From positions 490 through 37,167 of the forward strand of contig JAGQJA010000106.1 in the NCBI GenBank assembly GCA_020430845.1: 36,678 nt of DNA, read 5' to 3'. Each line of letters opens with the position of its first letter. Within the stretch, counting starts at the first letter, position 1. Under the pieces are notes generated by a model. The model had not been told where the DNA came from and did not search any database. It was given only the letters and a program-made list of their open reading frames with translations. Below, one piece after another: positions 34,980 to 36,678 of the stretch. The position numbers and the translations under genes are program-made. Source of the DNA: Myxococcales bacterium. Its GTDB lineage: Bacteria; Myxococcota_A; Polyangia; Polyangiales; Polyangiaceae.

Positions 34980-36678
34980 TACGCCTCCCCGATGCCGATG
35001 TGCACGGCGATGGGCGCGCCGAAGAGCAACGTCGGCTCGCGCTCGTCGGGGGTGAGCCCGCCGAGCACTTGCGCGCCAGGGATCCGGTAGCCCACGTCGA
35101 GGCGAACGGGGCCCACCGGCGTATCGTAGCGCCCGCCCGCGCCGCACGAGAGGTGCAGGTGGGTGAGTCGGATGTCGGCGACCTGCGGAGAGACGTCGCT
35201 CGCGTCGCAGAACGCGGCGGCCGAGAGCGGCCCCACGATGAGCACGCGCGCCTCGGTCGACGCCTCCCACAGCGTGAAGCCACCCGTGGGTGATCGGCAC
35301 CGGTCCGTGGCGCTGCCGCTGCAGCTCGCGTCGAGCTGGGCGAGGGCGATGTCTGGCGTGAGGAAGGGCACGAGGTCGTACGGACCCACGCCGCGGATGG
35401 GATATCCGCGGTTGGACGTGGGACCACCGGACACGAAGCCTCGGAAGAACGTGACCTGGTAGTCCTTGGTCGTCGCCTCGGTCGCGGGCCCGAAGGTGCG
35501 GGGCGGATTGCGCACCACGCTGCCGTAGTCCTGCGGCGCGAGCAGGCCCACCGACACGCGCGCCGCGAGCACGACGCGTTTGCCCAGTGGGACGTACCCG
35601 CGCACCTCGGGTTGCACCTTCACGTCGGTCGCGTCGCCGCCCAGACCCGCGAGCTGGAGCGTGTTCGCGATGTAGAAGCCGCGCGACGGGTGCACCTTGT
35701 CGTCGCGGAAGTCGAGCGCCGTGAAGAACGCGGGGTACGAGATGAGCACGGGCCCGAGCGTGGGGTCCTTGGCGCCGAGGTAGCCGAACGGGTAGGCGAG
35801 CTGCACGTTGTGCGAGATGGACGCGTGGAGCCTCCAGAACGAGCGCTCTACGCCGATGGCGTTGCGCAGCTCCGCGTAGCCGAGCACGCGCGCACCGGGC
35901 GGCGGGTCGGGGTTGATCAGCACCGGGTACACGTTGAACTCGGGCCGCACGAACCCGTCGGTGCGCGCCTCGACGAAGCCCGGCTGCTTGAAGTCCACGC
36001 GCAGGCGCTCCTCGAGCAACGGCGCCTCGGGCTCGACGAGGTTGTTGAGGCGGATCGGGTAGAGGACGACGCCCGGGCGGAACGCCACGCGGAACGAGCG
36101 GAGGCCACCGAGGAAGTTCCGGTGCTCCCAGCCGACGATGGCGTGGACGTCGGTCTTGAGCGCGTCGAGCTCGACCCCGCCGCCGAGTCGGATCGTGCGC
36201 AAGCGCGACGGCGCGACGCGCACCACGACGGGGACGACGCGACTCGGCTGTGCGCCTTCGGAGCGCTCCGCCGTGATCTCGACGGACGCGAAGACCCCGA
36301 GGTCGAGCAGCTGCTGCTGCGCGTCGTCGAGCTCTCGCTGCGAGAAGTCCATCCCTTCGCGCAGGTCCATCGCGCGGCGCACGGGCCCCTCGGGCAGCTC
36401 GCCCAGCCCCTCGACGCGGATCGGACCGAGCACGCACTTGGGCCCGGGCGTCAACGTGTACACGACGTCGGCCTGGTGACGCACGACGTCGACCGCAGCG
36501 TCGCTCTTCACCTCGGCGTAGGCGAACCCGTGGTCGAGGAACACGCGACGCAGGTCCGCGCGCACGCGCGTGTAGTCGGCCTCGACGAACGGCTTCCCCT
36601 GCGGGAGCCCTTCGCGCGCCACCGCCTCGACCTCGGACGCGAGCTCGGGCGGCGCACGCTCGGTGCCCTCGAGGCGGA
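34976..36678 (-). CDS. Omp85-family outer membrane protein, TamA/BamA-like (5' end outside window)
   Basis: The frame is open to the window edge (the GTG at 36622 is not needed as a start), so the N-terminus is missing. POTRA-like domains are visible: DYTRVRADLRRVFLDHGFAYAEV...VVYTLTPGPKCVLGPIRVEGL, then LREGMDFSQRELDDAQQQLLDLGVFASVEI. The 16-strand barrel follows (GWEHRNFLGGLRSFRVAF; FTALDFRDDKVHPSRGFYI; RGFVSGGPTSNRGYPIRGVGPYDL), including the conserved RGY of the Omp85 signature. It ends with GAPIAVHIGIGEAY. Such proteins insert other proteins or lipids into the outer membrane. Coupling to the TamB-like gene by a TTGA overlap supports TamA over BamA. Confidence 0.92.
   Translation of the reverse strand, partial: RLEGTERAPPELASEVEAVAREGLPQGKPFVEADYTRVRADLRRVFLDHGFAYAEVKSDAAVDVVRHQADVVYTLTPGPKCVLGPIRVEGLGELPEGPVRRAMDLREGMDFSQRELDDAQQQLLDLGVFASVEITAERSEGAQPSRVVPVVVRVAPSRLRTIRLGGGVELDALKTDVHAIVGWEHRNFLGGLRSFRVAFRPGVVLYPIRLNNLVEPEAPLLEERLRVDFKQPGFVEARTDGFVRPEFNVYPVLINPDPPPGARVLGYAELRNAIGVERSFWRLHASISHNVQLAYPFGYLGAKDPTLGPVLISYPAFFTALDFRDDKVHPSRGFYIANTLQLAGLGGDATDVKVQPEVRGYVPLGKRVVLAARVSVGLLAPQDYGSVVRNPPRTFGPATEATTKDYQVTFFRGFVSGGPTSNRGYPIRGVGPYDLVPFLTPDIALAQLDASCSGSATDRCRSPTGGFTLWEASTEARVLIVGPLSAAAFCDASDVSPQVADIRLTHLHLSCGAGGRYDTPVGPVRLDVGYRIPGAQVLGGLTPDEREPTLLFGAPIAVHIGIGEAY

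Overview
The window is about 36.7 kb of very GC-rich, densely packed bacterial chromosome. It most likely comes from a myxobacterium (Myxococcota, perhaps Polyangia). The best marker is a protein at 10708-11538 that ends in Cys-Gly-Cys, a hydrophobic helix and four arginines, the layout of the MYXO-CTERM sorting tag. A Hanks-type Ser/Thr kinase with a PEGA tail, a TonB-dependent receptor with an N-terminal TPR domain, and many lineage-type envelope proteins fit this. I see no rRNA, tRNA, CRISPR array, insertion sequence or phage gene. Codon use is uniform except for a few AT-rich islands.

Layout. (1) 1-1473, plus strand: 3' part of an acyl-CoA dehydrogenase of the VLCAD/ACAD9 type. (2) 1490-10413, minus strand: read from its 5' end, a Ser/Thr kinase, a TPR-TonB receptor, a lipoprotein, RibF, a TPR protein and an ankyrin protein; the last five are almost contiguous. 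(3) 10708-18003, plus strand: a MYXO-CTERM protein, HolA, RibA, a thrombospondin type-3/OmpA-like outer membrane protein coupled to a HEAT-repeat protein, and XseB. (4) 18008-22420, minus strand: a four-gene unit made of a substrate-binding protein fused to an OmpA peptidoglycan-binding domain, an ABC permease, an ABC ATPase and a two-helix coiled-coil membrane protein. (5) 22701-27575, minus strand: an SH3/AgmX-like protein, an ECF sigma factor with anti-sigma and exported protein, and a DUF1844-HtrA lipoprotease unit. (6) 27740-30264, minus strand: a swivel-first aconitase-family enzyme and a SlyD-like FKBP. (7) 30315-36678, minus strand: a TamB-like protein and an Omp85/TamA-like protein, the latter cut by the window end.

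The common theme is the cell envelope: outer membrane assembly (Omp85/TamB), stress sensing (HtrA, ECF, anti-sigma), TonB-dependent uptake, and a predicted ABC importer whose binding protein can hold the cell wall. The last of these, with its dyad-rich 280-bp upstream region, is my best candidate for a little-described system. Genes are often joined by 4-bp start/stop overlaps (ATGA, GTGA, TTGA). All assignments were made by eye from motifs; no database search was run.
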